Assembly: GCA_012744475.1 (NCBI GenBank)
Contig: JAAYBV010000018.1
Span: 1 to 64,000 of the forward strand
Direction: 5' to 3'
Source of the DNA: Phycisphaerae bacterium
GTDB taxonomy: Bacteria > Planctomycetota > Phycisphaerae > Sedimentisphaerales > Anaerobacaceae
DNA length: 64,000 nt
A program made the translations under genes and the position numbers. Below are positions 53,881 to 63,084 of the stretch, piece after piece. Position 1 is the stretch's first letter, and each line of letters opens with the position of its first letter. The notes below the pieces were generated by a model. It did not search any database. It saw nothing but the letters and a program-made list of their open reading frames with translations, and was not told the origin of the DNA.

Positions 53881-54666
53881 TCAGTAGTCCCCTTTGAAGC
53901 CGGCCATCCAGTCGGGCCATTCCTTCACGACGTCGGTGTCGAACCGCTTGCTCCACTTCAGACGCCACATCTCCTTGAGCCAGACCTTGCGCACCGAATA
54001 GTCCAGGAAGACGGCGTTGATCGCCTGCGAGTGGCGGTTCATGCAGAAGCGGTTCATCGAATCCGTGTCGCCCGAAAGACGCCCTTCCCGACCGTCCACG
54101 ACCGGCACCGAGTCGGTGTCGTCCGGCCAGCCGCACCAGAACCAGCCATCGAGAAACAACGGCACCTGCGCCGCCCCTTTGATGTTGGGCGTCTTCCAGA
54201 AGAACGCTTTGGGCTTGCCGTACAGGACCTCGTCGCCGCAGACGTAGGTCCAGCCATTGATGCCGTAGCTGCCCCAGGTGCCGACGGGCCGCTCGCCGCT
54301 GGGCGCCACGATGCCCCAGGAAGTCACCGCATCGCCCCCCAGCGTCAGAGTGTCCGTCGCCCCTTCCGGAGCGGCAATCTTGCTGGCCACCGGGCAGACG
54401 CGGAACTTGGGGTCCTTCTGGTAGTAGCGATACAGCAGATCGATCCAGCGGCCGTGGTCCGACTTGCGCGTAGGCATGAAGCCGTTGTTGTCGTCGCAGT
54501 ACATCGCCCAGATCTGACCCCACTGCTTGAGGTTCGACTGGCACACGACGCCGCGAGCCTGCTTGCGCACGCGCGACAGCGCGGGCATCAGGATCGACAT
54601 CAGCAGTGCGATGATGGCGATGACGACCAGTAATTCGATGAGGGTGAATGCTCTGGGCTTCTGCAT
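53881..54666 (-). CDS. Type II pseudopilin-like protein, RKVWLKEMW subtype
   Basis: A 261-residue protein beginning [20 protein letters not shown], a class III prepilin signal. Instead of the HGDG/FADGH signature it ends with the subtype motif MNRHSQAINAVFLDYSVRKV, then WLKEMWRLKW and KEWPDWMAGF. The same ending appears in the gene at 55709. GAGGAG lies upstream at a somewhat long spacing. It is the last of three pseudopilin genes on this strand. Function unknown. Confidence 0.85.
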   Translation of the reverse strand: MQKPRAFTLIELLVVIAIIALLMSILMPALSRVRKQARGVVCQSNLKQWGQIWAMYCDDNNGFMPTRKSDHGRWIDLLYRYYQKDPKFRVCPVASKIAAPEGATDTLTLGGDAVTSWGIVAPSGERPVGTWGSYGINGWTYVCGDEVLYGKPKAFFWKTPNIKGAAQVPLFLDGWFWCGWPDDTDSVPVVDGREGRLSGDTDSMNRFCMNRHSQAINAVFLDYSVRKVWLKEMWRLKWSKRFDTDVVKEWPDWMAGFKGDY

Positions 54667-54782
54667 CGCTGCAACTCTCCTCAAGACTGCCACGCGTGCG
54701 AAACGCCGGACCGCGCGCCGCAACGATCCGGCAGATTTCAGATCCTCTATCCGGATTCTCTCGCCCAGTCGCGTTCGACGCG

Positions 54783-55610
54783 TTACGGCATGCGCGTCTC
54801 CGCCGCGCCCCACACTGTCAGCGACGACCAGTAGATATCCTCGTTGTCCTGATCGATCTCTCCCGTGTTGGCTTGGGGTGGGATGCGCTTGCCGAAATCG
54901 ACGGTCCGTTGATCCTTCCACTTGCGGTAGTCGGCGTGGCCGTCGGCGAACGAGAACGTGGTCCCATCCCCATGCCGCACCGGAGGCGGGTCCCACCACG
55001 ACCACTTCGTCGCCCATACCGTCCAGCCGCCCAGGGCCGACGGGCACGTCCCGCCGTCGTCGAGGAACACGCCGCGAAACGCCGGATCTTTGATCTTCAT
55101 CCGCAGCTTGGTCAACGTCGTCTTCATCTCACTCGGCCAGGCCTTGCAGTTCATCGAGTCGCAGATGGAGTAGGTCCGGACCGGAGGGGCGGTGTACCCG
55201 TAGTAGTCCATGACCTTGCGTTCCACGCTCAGGCACTTGTAGAGCTTCAGATCCCGCGTGTATGGCCAGAGCGCCCCATCCATGATGGCCCTCTGCTTCT
55301 GGACTTCCGTCATGGCCCGCTCCCAGTCCCTCAGGACCCAGTACGGCCCGTTGGCGGCAGCTTGGCCGTACTCCGCGGAATCGCCGTTGACCAGCTTGTC
55401 GTCGTTGTCGTCGGCGTACATGATCCAGGCGAGCGTCAACTGCTTCAGATTGCTCAGGCAGGTGGCGCGCTTGCCCTGTTCGCGGACCCGAGCCAGCGCC
55501 GGCATCAGGATGCCCATCAGGATCGCGATGATCGCAATGACCACCAGCAGCTCGATCAGCGTGAAGCCGGCATGAGCGCAACGCTTCGCAAGACTCCCTT
55601 TCAGCTTCAT
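54783..55610 (-). CDS. Type II pseudopilin-like protein, H-X9-DG subtype
   Basis: A 275-residue protein with a basic leader ([15 protein letters not shown]) then [20 protein letters not shown]. The distal signature [20 protein letters not shown] is the H-X9-DG type shared with the genes at 1479 and 26636. GGGAGG precedes the ATG. Its 5' neighbour ends at a strong terminator hairpin, so it may rely on read-through or its own unseen promoter. Confidence 0.85.
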   Translation of the reverse strand: MKLKGSLAKRCAHAGFTLIELLVVIAIIAILMGILMPALARVREQGKRATCLSNLKQLTLAWIMYADDNDDKLVNGDSAEYGQAAANGPYWVLRDWERAMTEVQKQRAIMDGALWPYTRDLKLYKCLSVERKVMDYYGYTAPPVRTYSICDSMNCKAWPSEMKTTLTKLRMKIKDPAFRGVFLDDGGTCPSALGGWTVWATKWSWWDPPPVRHGDGTTFSFADGHADYRKWKDQRTVDFGKRIPPQANTGEIDQDNEDIYWSSLTVWGAAETRMP

Positions 55611-55654
55611 TCCATGACCTCCCAGTTTCGATGCAAACTCATGATGCGCAGGCA

Positions 55655-55686
55655 TGAAAATGGCCGACTCTCATTCGTCGGCCATT
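55655..55686 (-). terminator. Rho-independent terminator of the pseudopilin gene at 55709
   Basis: On the minus strand AATGGCCGAC, loop GAATGAGA, then GTCGGCCATT form a perfect 10-bp stem followed by TTTTC, starting 22 bases after the gene's stop. Confidence 0.7.
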
Positions 55687-55708
55687 CTCCTATGTCGTCG
55701 TCGAGCGG

Positions 55709-56530
55709 TCAATACTCCGCGAAGCGGCGCATCCAGTCGGGCCAGTCGTCGCCCGTCACACCGCCGGCCTTCGTGTAGGGCCCGCGGGTGTTGTACAGCT
55801 TGTGCCATTGCAGGGTCCAGACCTCTTTGATGCCGACCTTCCGGACCGACCAGTCCATGAAGGCGACGTTCAGGAAGCCCTGGTGCCGGTTGATCGCGCA
55901 GCGGGCGGTGTTGTTTCCGCTCCAGGCGGCAAATTCATCTACGGCCGGGGCATCCGTGTCCAGGGGCCACAGGTCGAAACGCAACGCCTCGATGAACCAA
56001 GGGACATTGCCCGCGCCTTTTGCGCCCGCGGTCATCCAGCCCCCCTCTTTGACGGAGACGCCACCCTCGTAGGTCCCCGCGGTCCCACCGGAGGGGATCA
56101 GGCAGTAGCCGTTGATGCCGTAGCTGCCCGCAATCCCGTTGGGCCCGAGGTTCGCATGATCTGCGTTGGTGAAGATGCCCCAGGCGTTGAAGATGTTGAA
56201 CGTGGGAGGACTGAGCCCGTCTTCGTCCCGAATGGGCTTCGTCGCCGTCGGGCAGAACCAGATCTTGTTGGCCTTCCAATCTTTGTACTTGTCCTCCAGG
56301 TAGGCGATCCACCAGTAGGCGCTGCCTTCGCTCTGCCAGAACTTCCCATCGTTGCTCTCGGTGTGCATCGCCGCGATGAGGTTCCATTGCTTCAGATTGC
56401 CCAGGCAGGCGATCATGCGCCCCTGCTCTTTGACGCGTCGCAAAGCCGGCATCAGGATCGCCATCAGGATAGCGATAATGGCGATGACGACCAGCAGTTC
56501 AATCAGGGTAAAACCACGTCGCTTGGTCAT
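55709..56530 (-). CDS. Type II pseudopilin-like protein, RKVGIKEVW subtype
   Basis: A 273-residue protein beginning [20 protein letters not shown] with the usual membrane helix. The C-terminal motif [20 protein letters not shown], then [10 protein letters not shown] and WPDWMRRF matches the gene at 53881. GAGGAG precedes the ATG. A consensus-like promoter lies about 135 bases upstream and a terminator follows, so the gene is probably monocistronic. Confidence 0.87.
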   Translation of the reverse strand: MTKRRGFTLIELLVVIAIIAILMAILMPALRRVKEQGRMIACLGNLKQWNLIAAMHTESNDGKFWQSEGSAYWWIAYLEDKYKDWKANKIWFCPTATKPIRDEDGLSPPTFNIFNAWGIFTNADHANLGPNGIAGSYGINGYCLIPSGGTAGTYEGGVSVKEGGWMTAGAKGAGNVPWFIEALRFDLWPLDTDAPAVDEFAAWSGNNTARCAINRHQGFLNVAFMDWSVRKVGIKEVWTLQWHKLYNTRGPYTKAGGVTGDDWPDWMRRFAEY

Positions 56531-56664
56531 AACGAAAACTCCTCAACCTGCACAGATTTACGGAACACCCCTTACCCACGGCAAAGATGCACCGAATCGG
56601 CGATCTGTTCCACCTATTTCGGGCTATTTTGCACAGAGACAACCGTTCCACACACACCGCTGTC

Positions 56665-56693
56665 ATTATACCCAAACCGGGCCCGGCCTGCAA
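56665..56693 (-). promoter_or_regulatory. Strong candidate sigma70 promoter for the pseudopilin gene at 55709
   Basis: On the minus strand TTGCAG (56693-56688) and a perfect TATAAT (56670-56665) are 17 bases apart. The leader would be about 130 bases. The 56531-56803 gap shows no gene. Confidence 0.7.
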
Positions 56694-56803
56694 ACCAAAA
56701 CCTGATGATGCCCCTAATTTCCTATCCTGCCGGAGGTTACATGTTCTCCAGCCGCCACAACGTCCGAATATACCGGCGATGTTGCATCGAAATCAAGGTT
56801 GTC

Positions 56804-57730
56804 TCAGATTGGCGCTCGGCGGTTTGCCAAGCGACGCAGGCACAGGTTCGCCAGCTTGATGTACTGGTCCGGCGACAGCTCCTCGGGTCGACTCGTCGGT
56901 TCGACGTCGCACTGCTCGAACAACTCCGTCCAGAGATCGCGTCCGCCCAGATGGGCCGGGGCGTGCTTGGCGCAGGCCCGAAGCATCTTGCGCCGATGGC
57001 CCATGAACAGCCCCACCACCTCGCCCAGAAGCGCGATGTCCTCGATCGCGTTTCGCTTCTGGTCGTTGCGGGCAAACCGGACGATGGCCGAGTCCACCTG
57101 CGGCGGCGGCCAGAAGACCCCCGGCTTGAGGATGCGGAGAATCTCCACGTCGCCCGTAGCCCCGAGCAGGATGCTCAGCGACCCGTAGTCCCTGCTCCCC
57201 GGCGCGGCCGCCATGCGCTGGGCCACTTCCTTCTGCACCGTCACGACCATCGCATCGGCCACGAGCGGTCCGTTGACCAGATTGGCGATGACCGCCGAGG
57301 CCACATCGTAAGGAAGGTTCGAGACCAGAAGCAGTCGCGACGGCTTTTTCGACATAGATACATCGTGCCTTATCGGACGCCCCTCTTCGATCGCCGCGAT
57401 GACCGCCGGATTGAAGCTGCCCTTGCTCGATAGAGCGTCGCCCTCGACGAGGACGACGTTCGAGGCCTGGGCCAACTGCGACCTGGCGATCGCTGCCAGC
57501 GTCGGGTCCAGCTCTACCGCCACGACGCGTCCGGCCCGCTCGGCCAACGCCTCGGTCATGGAACCGGTCCCGCAGCCGACTTCGAGAACGACGTCGTCCG
57601 GTCCGATCTGCGCCGAATCGACGACCAGCTTCAAGAGGTTCAGGTCGACGAGAAAGTGCTGGCCGAACTTGCGATTGGGCACCACGCCCGCAGAAGTGAG
57701 CAGTTGCTGGATCTGACGTTTCGTCTGCAT
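56804..57730 (-). CDS. rsmA: 16S rRNA (adenine(1518)-N(6)/adenine(1519)-N(6)) dimethyltransferase
   Basis: The 308-residue KsgA-family enzyme has FGQHFLVDLNLLKLVVD, the SAM site VLEVGCGTGSMTEALAERAG, and the target-base motif LVSNLPYDVASAVI (NLPY). It dimethylates two adjacent adenines in helix 45 of 16S rRNA. The C-terminal part (PPPQVDSAIVRFAR) is conserved. Its ribosome site is weak. It lies 36 bases after pdxA in the same orientation, an arrangement also seen in other bacteria. Confidence 0.95.
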   Translation of the reverse strand: MQTKRQIQQLLTSAGVVPNRKFGQHFLVDLNLLKLVVDSAQIGPDDVVLEVGCGTGSMTEALAERAGRVVAVELDPTLAAIARSQLAQASNVVLVEGDALSSKGSFNPAVIAAIEEGRPIRHDVSMSKKPSRLLLVSNLPYDVASAVIANLVNGPLVADAMVVTVQKEVAQRMAAAPGSRDYGSLSILLGATGDVEILRILKPGVFWPPPQVDSAIVRFARNDQKRNAIEDIALLGEVVGLFMGHRRKMLRACAKHAPAHLGGRDLWTELFEQCDVEPTSRPEELSPDQYIKLANLCLRRLANRRAPI

Positions 57731-57766
57731 GGTCTCGGACAGGTTCCGCTGGAGCGGCGGGGTCTG

Positions 57767-58846
57767 CTATTGCGGTGGCGACCCCGCGGCCCGACCGTTC
57801 GCAGCCGCGTCCGCCGGGCAGGCCCGCCGGACCTGGGCCATGCGAACCGCCGTCAGGATCGCCGACTTCATGCTCGAAGCGTTCGCCATGTTGCGTCCGG
57901 CGATGTCAAACGCCGTCCCGTGCGCCGGGGACGTCCGCACCGCCGGAATCCCGATCGTGACGTTGACCGCATGGTCGCGGTCGAGCAGCTTGATCGGGAT
58001 CATCGCCTGGTCGTGGTACATCGCCACCACCGCGTCGAACTCGCCTTGAACCGCTCGCAGGAACAGCGAGTCGGCCGGGATCGGGCCGGTGCAGTTGATC
58101 CCCTGCTCCTGCGCCAGCAGGATCGCCGGCGCGATGATCCGCTGTTCTTCGTCGCCGAACTGGCCGTTCTCACTGGCGTGAGGGTTCAACGCCGCCACGC
58201 CGATGCGCGGGTTCTCGATGGAGAAGTACTCCTTCAGGGCGTCGTTGAGCAGGTCGATCGGCTCGAACACGCAGCCGATCTTGAATTTGTGACGCACCTC
58301 GAACAGCGCCTCGTGGATCGTCGCCAGCGCGACCTTCAGCGGCCCGCTGACGAACATCATCGCCTTGCGGAAGGCCTTGTACTTCTGGGCGAACATCTCC
58401 GTGTGGCCGGGCCAGGCGGCGCCCGCCATCTTCCAGCTCTCCTTGCTGATCGGCGCGGTGACGATCCCGTCGATCACGCCCATCTTCTCGGCCTCGATCG
58501 CGTCGAGGCAGAACCGAATCGACGCCTCGCCGGCGACCTGGCTGGGCGCTTTGAGCCAGGGGGGTACGCTGTACTCATCGTAGTCGGCGACCACGACCTT
58601 GAACGGATAGTCGCGGCCGATCTTCTCGTGCTGGTGCCGGCCCCAGAACGGCTCGATCTCGGCGCGGTCGGCGGCGTAACAGAGCTGCTCGTTCATGCCG
58701 AAGACGATGAACTTGGCGGCCCGACGGACCTCCGGATCGGCCAGGGCCTTGACCACCACCTCAGGCCCGATGCCTGCAGCGTCGCCCATGGTCACGCCGA
58801 TGACCATCTGCTCCGAGATCGAATTGTGGTTGGCCTTGTTGTTCAT
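57767..58846 (-). CDS. pdxA: 4-hydroxythreonine-4-phosphate dehydrogenase
   Basis: A 359-residue enzyme with GVTMGDAAGIGPEVVVKAL, VTAPISKESWKMAG, GHTEMFAQKY, the metal-binding histidines in ALNPHASENGQFGDEE, YHDQAMIPIKLL and VRTSPAHGTAFDIAG. It oxidises 4-phosphohydroxy-L-threonine in the DXP-dependent pyridoxal phosphate pathway. The C-terminus has a short Ala/Pro-rich extension. It starts 56 bases after the riboflavin synthase gene end. Confidence 0.95.
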   Translation of the reverse strand: MNNKANHNSISEQMVIGVTMGDAAGIGPEVVVKALADPEVRRAAKFIVFGMNEQLCYAADRAEIEPFWGRHQHEKIGRDYPFKVVVADYDEYSVPPWLKAPSQVAGEASIRFCLDAIEAEKMGVIDGIVTAPISKESWKMAGAAWPGHTEMFAQKYKAFRKAMMFVSGPLKVALATIHEALFEVRHKFKIGCVFEPIDLLNDALKEYFSIENPRIGVAALNPHASENGQFGDEEQRIIAPAILLAQEQGINCTGPIPADSLFLRAVQGEFDAVVAMYHDQAMIPIKLLDRDHAVNVTIGIPAVRTSPAHGTAFDIAGRNMANASSMKSAILTAVRMAQVRRACPADAAANGRAAGSPPQ

Positions 58847-58902
58847 GTCCGTGCACCGAAAACCCTGCGGACAATACTGATATCCGCGTTCTCACGCGTG
58901 CT

Positions 58903-59550
58903 TCAGTAACCCATCTGCCGCAGCCGCTCGACCGTCAAGGGCTCGTCCTTCGGCAGGAGGTTCTCCAACTGCCGCCGGACAATCTTGACGAGGATGTCGA
59001 CCTCGACGTTGACCTTGTCCCCTATACGGGCCGAACCCAGAGTCGTTCTGCCCAGCGTTTCAGGGATCGCCGCAACGCGAAAACTCGCATCGCCCAATCC
59101 GGCAATCGTCAGGCTCACGCCGTCGATGGCCACCGAGCCCTTCGGAACCATCTGCTCGAGCAGTTCCGCGGGCGCGCCGAACTCGATATCGGCAAACTCG
59201 CCGAGCTTCTTGATCGCACGGACCGTTCCGATCCCGTCGACGTGGCCCTGAACGATGTGGCCTCCGAACCGGTCGGTCGCTGCCATCGCCCGCTCGACGT
59301 TGACCTTCGACGACGGTTTCAGTGTTGCCAGCGTCGATTTCGCGAGCGTTTCCGGGCTCAGCGCAAACGTCGCCACGCCGCCTTCGAGGCGCGTGACCGT
59401 CAGGCAGGCGCCGTTGATGGCGACGCTGTCGCCGGTGCGGCAGCCCTCGGCCAGCGCGCCCAGATCGACCGCCAGTGCGCCGCCTTCGGACGGCCGGCCG
59501 GCTGACAGCGATCGGACCTGACAAACCGATTCAATCAGTCCGGTGAACAT
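58903..59550 (-). CDS. ribE: Riboflavin synthase, alpha subunit
   Basis: The 215-residue protein has two lumazine-binding repeats: MFTGLIESVCQVRSL with GDSVAINGACLTVTRL in the first half, and HIVQGHVDGIGTVRAI with SVAIDGVSLTIAGL in the second. It converts two 6,7-dimethyl-8-ribityllumazine molecules into riboflavin and a pyrimidine. No other rib gene and no FMN riboswitch is seen upstream. It heads the ribE-pdxA-rsmA group. Confidence 0.95.
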   Translation of the reverse strand: MFTGLIESVCQVRSLSAGRPSEGGALAVDLGALAEGCRTGDSVAINGACLTVTRLEGGVATFALSPETLAKSTLATLKPSSKVNVERAMAATDRFGGHIVQGHVDGIGTVRAIKKLGEFADIEFGAPAELLEQMVPKGSVAIDGVSLTIAGLGDASFRVAAIPETLGRTTLGSARIGDKVNVEVDILVKIVRRQLENLLPKDEPLTVERLRQMGY

Positions 59551-59646
59551 ACCAAGTCATTCCCCAGGGGACCGGTCCCACTCCTCCATGAGCGTCACAG
59601 ACCCCATGCTATGCCTGACGCCCCATCCCTGTCAAACAATTGTTGC

Positions 59647-60000
59647 TCAGGGGGTCCTTCTCGATCCGCGTGCCTCTTCCCCGTCGCGCAGGGCGGACAA
59701 GAGCTCCATGGTGACGATCCGAATCGCGAAACGGGCATGACGATCTTCCGGATACCGGCGGTCGTAAGAGCACAGCACCCCCAGGCAATGCCAGTACTGC
59801 CCTTGCGCGAACAGAGCCGCGGCCAACAAATCGGTCCAGCGCCAGCAGTCCGGCTGGGATTGAGGCCGTGGCGCCGCGCACAGGCAGCAGATCGCCCCGT
59901 CCACGTCTTTGTCTTCCAGGATCAACCTCCTCGCTTCGTCATAGCAGGATTGGAACGAGGCCGTTCTTGCCGTATCTGCCATCGTCTGGGACCTCAGCAT
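59647..60000 (-). CDS. Small helical (TPR-like) hypothetical protein
   Basis: A 117-residue frame with helix-pair character (TASFQSCYDEARRLILEDKD, DLLAAALFAQGQYWHCLGVL) that recalls a TPR-type or secretion-chaperone-like helical protein. GGAGAG lies before the ATG at 60000. A frame on the other strand covers the same bases but shows less protein-like composition. No neighbour gives context. It may not be expressed. Confidence 0.45.
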   Translation of the reverse strand: MLRSQTMADTARTASFQSCYDEARRLILEDKDVDGAICCLCAAPRPQSQPDCWRWTDLLAAALFAQGQYWHCLGVLCSYDRRYPEDRHARFAIRIVTMELLSALRDGEEARGSRRTP

Positions 60001-60283
60001 GTTCATCTCTCCAAGGGCATCGACAATCCGTCAACTTCACCGTCACCAGCCTCGTATGTCCGATCGGGACAAGCAACGGCAATCGGAGTGACATGCGATA
60101 GATTTCGGCAACAGTTTGGCGAGACATCCCCGGAATTGTCGCACTTGGTGCACGTTACAGTTCTCCCGAGTTCCAGCCCAACTGTATCCGGCTTTTCCTC
60201 GCGCGCCTCGTCTTGCCGGCTCCTTGGCCATTGCTTGTCCCACCCGTTTGTGCTTCCATGCGGATATTTGGAGGACTGAGCCC

Positions 60284-61396
60284 ATGGCTACGAAGACCGC
60301 CCGCCGCAGGCCGCCAACGCGACCGAATGCACGCCCCACCCACCGCAGATCTTCCGCTCCCAGTGCGAAAATGCCCTGGAACGAACTCGACCGTGAGGAG
60401 AAGATAGCCCTCGTGTGCCGCCTGTTCTGCGCAGGCGAGAAGCCCAGCGCCATCGCAGAGCGCATTCAGAAGGACTACGCCCCCAACAAATTTACTCGTC
60501 AGTCAGTCCACCGAATGCTCCGCAAGGCGGCAGAAAAGGGCCGGTTCCGATTCGCCCCCAGGGCCAGCTTCGTCCTGTCCAACAAGCTGCGTCAGCGCTA
60601 TCAATGGCTCGCGGGCGTTGAGGTCGTGCACACGAACGACTTCGAGGACGTGGCCTACCAGGGCGCGCAGACGCTGATCCGTCTGGTGCAGGACATCGGT
60701 CGAAGCTCCCGGCAGGAAGTGCACGTCGGCTTCGCCGGAGGTCACGCCATGCACCGATTGGCGCAAATCTTCGCGCAACTTCTCGATGCGTCGGATGAGG
60801 ATCTGCCGGAGACCCTGGTTCTCCATGCGCTGGTGGCCGGCTTCGACGTGCGGGATCCCACCACCGATCCGAACACCTTCTTCACCCTCTTCAACAACCG
60901 AACCAGCGTGAACACCAGGTATGAGTACGTGGGTCTTCGCACGCCGCCGGTGGTCCGGGCCGACGAATACGACACGCTCCGAAATTCCGAGGGCATCAAG
61001 GAATCCTATGATCGTGCCGGGGATCTGGACATCATCGTCACGTCGGCGGCGGACTGGACGGACGAGCACAGCAACTTCCACCAGTACATGGAAAGATCGG
61101 CCGGCTGCGCGGAAATGCTCGTCAAAGGGGGCTGCATCGGCGACATGCTGTGGCTCCCCGTCGGCCCGCACGGACCTCTCAACGTGCAGACGAAGATTCG
61201 GTCTATGACCCTGATCGAGCTGGGAGAGCTGCCGTCGTTCATGGAGAAGGGCAAACACGTCCTCCTGGTGCTGGGTCCTTGTGCCATGTGTCGGCGAACC
61301 AAGTCCCGCGTGCTGTCGGCGATTCTGGCCTCCGAACAGAAACTGATCTCGCACCTGGTGGTCGATACCCGGTCCGTGAAGGAAGCCTTGCGTTAG
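60284..61396 (+). CDS. SorC/DeoR-like transcriptional regulator with sugar-binding-type domain
   Basis: A 370-residue protein. After about 30 basic residues it has a helix-turn-helix region (residues about 33-95, REEKIALVCRLFCAGEKPSA, FTRQSVHRMLRKAAEKG) and then an effector domain related to the SorC sugar-binding fold (EVHVGFAGGHAMHRLAQIFA, DIIVTSAADWTD, GDMLWLPVGPHGPL, VLLVLGPC). It would respond to a phosphorylated sugar, but no sugar operon adjoins it. GGAGG precedes the ATG. The assignment rests on overall pattern only. Confidence 0.55.
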   Translation: MATKTARRRPPTRPNARPTHRRSSAPSAKMPWNELDREEKIALVCRLFCAGEKPSAIAERIQKDYAPNKFTRQSVHRMLRKAAEKGRFRFAPRASFVLSNKLRQRYQWLAGVEVVHTNDFEDVAYQGAQTLIRLVQDIGRSSRQEVHVGFAGGHAMHRLAQIFAQLLDASDEDLPETLVLHALVAGFDVRDPTTDPNTFFTLFNNRTSVNTRYEYVGLRTPPVVRADEYDTLRNSEGIKESYDRAGDLDIIVTSAADWTDEHSNFHQYMERSAGCAEMLVKGGCIGDMLWLPVGPHGPLNVQTKIRSMTLIELGELPSFMEKGKHVLLVLGPCAMCRRTKSRVLSAILASEQKLISHLVVDTRSVKEALR

Positions 61397-61453
61397 AAGA
61401 TCGATACCGGGCGGATCCTTCCGCGCCGCCGGCGTCCCGGCATGAATTCGGGT

Positions 61454-61482
61454 TTGCAGCGGGCGCCGCCTTGAGGTAGGAT
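61454..61482 (+). promoter_or_regulatory. Candidate sigma70 promoter for the 61538-63942 operon
   Basis: TTGCAG (61454-61459) and TAGGAT (61477-61482) are 17 bases apart, 55 bases before the first ATG. Confidence 0.55.
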
Positions 61483-61537
61483 GGGCGCGAAAAGCGAGTG
61501 CAACGTTTCTTGCATCGCTTTGGAAGGAGCGCATCGC

Positions 61538-62170
61538 ATGAACACGATTTGGATGAAGATTGCCGGCGCGGCGGTCGTTCTGGTGGTGATCCTGATCGTC
61601 GCCAGCCGATTCATGTCGGACCAATCGGCGCCGCAGCCCGGGCCCGAGGAGCCGGCCAGGGAGCGGAACTTCTACGACATGGCCGACCGGGACAAGCAGT
61701 TCCAGGAAGAGCCCAAGCCCGTCGAAGAGCCGCCAGCGGCCGAACCGCAGCCCGCCGGGCAGCCGGCGGCCCAGGAAGCGCCGGCCCAGGAGCCTGCGCC
61801 GCAACCCGCCCCGGCCGCCAGCCCCTACATCCCGCCCAGCAGCATCACGCAGCCGACGACGCTCTACTTCAAGCCGCTGAGCGAGATCGACGACATCGAG
61901 GCCCAGCAGATCCTGCCCTACGCGACAGCCGGACGCAGCATCGGGCGTCTGCCGGTGATGCAATACGGCCTGATGGTCAAGGCCTGCCGGCAGATCGAGG
62001 AACGCTGGCCCGACAGTTGGTACGCCTTTCGCGCCAAGCAGTTGCTCGAAGAAATCTACGAACGCTACGCCGCCAACTACAAGATCACCGAGCAGGAACT
62101 GGACATCAGCAGATTCATGAAACCGAGGCAGGGAACCGAGCCTCGCACGGTGGAACCGGTACAACGATGA
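61538..62170 (+). CDS. Single-span membrane protein with Pro/Ala-rich linker
   Basis: A 210-residue protein with one N-terminal membrane helix (IAGAAVVLVVILIVASRFM), a Glu/Pro/Ala/Gln-rich linker (residues about 30-105) and a C-terminal helical domain (about 115-200, IGRLPVMQYGLMVKACRQIE and YAFRAKQLLEEIYERYAANY). GGAAGGAG precedes the ATG. Its stop codon overlaps the start of the next gene by four bases (ATGA), so the two are translationally coupled. No family recognised. Confidence 0.75.
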   Translation: MNTIWMKIAGAAVVLVVILIVASRFMSDQSAPQPGPEEPARERNFYDMADRDKQFQEEPKPVEEPPAAEPQPAGQPAAQEAPAQEPAPQPAPAASPYIPPSSITQPTTLYFKPLSEIDDIEAQQILPYATAGRSIGRLPVMQYGLMVKACRQIEERWPDSWYAFRAKQLLEEIYERYAANYKITEQELDISRFMKPRQGTEPRTVEPVQR

Positions 62171-63054
62171 CGACATCCCAGACGCAGACGATCCCCGTCC
62201 TTTCGGTCAGCGCCGAGTGTCTGCCCGAGGCGTGGGAGAAGGCGGTCCTGGCCGTATGGGACCAGGGCTACGAGGTCAAGACGCAGTACGACAAGCCTGA
62301 CGATCCGCCCAGCAAGGACGCGACGGTGATGATCGCGGTGGCCGATCCGTTCAACGAGCCGCGGATTCACAAGAACTTCCCCGGCGGGCCTGAGGAGCTG
62401 GAGGCCTACCGGCAGGAGGTCGTCGCGGGCATTCACGATCACTGGATCGATCCGGCCGCCGGCAAGTGGACCTACACGTACCACGAGAGGCTGTTCTCCT
62501 ACAGCCCGGTGGCGGACCTGCGCGATGCGGACGCCGCCAAGCCATTCGTCGCGGTCGATCAGATTCAGTACATCATCGACTGCCTGTCGCGGGCCGGACA
62601 CAGCCGAAGGGCACAGGCGACCACCTGGATGCCCACCGCCGACCCGCAAACCGACGATCCGCCCTGTCTCCAGCGGATCTGGTGCCGGCTGCTGGCCGAC
62701 GACGACGGGCAATGGACGCTGAACATGAACACGCACTGGCGAAGCCGCGATCTGTACAAGGCGTGGTTCATGAACGCCTACGCGCTGACGAACCTCCAGC
62801 AGCTCATCGCCGAGGCCATCGCCGCCCGGCGGGGCGAGCCGGTCCGCGTCGGACGCTACGTCGACATCAGCGACTCGCTGCACATCTACGGCAGCTACTT
62901 CAAAGAGGTGTCGGTCGAAGTCGAGAAGATGCGAAGAAGCCCCTTCTCCGAGCGGGCCTGGAACAGCGCGCACCCGGCGTTCGAAATGATGACCCTCGAA
63001 GCGCGCGAGAAGCTGGCGCAGGACCCCGACTGGTTCGCCAAAGCTCGAGGCTAA
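62167..63054 (+). CDS. Divergent thymidylate-synthase-fold protein
   Basis: A 295-residue protein. Its C-terminal part carries ThyA-type residues: the nucleophile C167 in DPPCLQRIW, RSRD at 192-195 in place of the phosphate-binding RSxD, N203 in FMNAYALTNLQQLI, and H239-Y241 in DSLHIYGSYFKE for base binding. The N-terminal half (VLSVSAECLPEAWEKAVLAV) differs from ThyA and resembles dUMP/dCMP-hydroxymethylase-like or archaeal ThyA-like proteins. It may make dTMP or a modified pyrimidine. It overlaps the upstream membrane-protein gene by four bases. Confidence 0.78.
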   Translation: MTTSQTQTIPVLSVSAECLPEAWEKAVLAVWDQGYEVKTQYDKPDDPPSKDATVMIAVADPFNEPRIHKNFPGGPEELEAYRQEVVAGIHDHWIDPAAGKWTYTYHERLFSYSPVADLRDADAAKPFVAVDQIQYIIDCLSRAGHSRRAQATTWMPTADPQTDDPPCLQRIWCRLLADDDGQWTLNMNTHWRSRDLYKAWFMNAYALTNLQQLIAEAIAARRGEPVRVGRYVDISDSLHIYGSYFKEVSVEVEKMRRSPFSERAWNSAHPAFEMMTLEAREKLAQDPDWFAKARG

Positions 63055-63084
63055 GATCACCTTCACACACATCAGGAGCATCGC

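Noticed and set aside
59611-60279. Plus-strand frame of 222 codons opposite the small helical protein
   Set aside because: The composition is less protein-like and no ribosome site is visible. The minus-strand frame was preferred, with low confidence.
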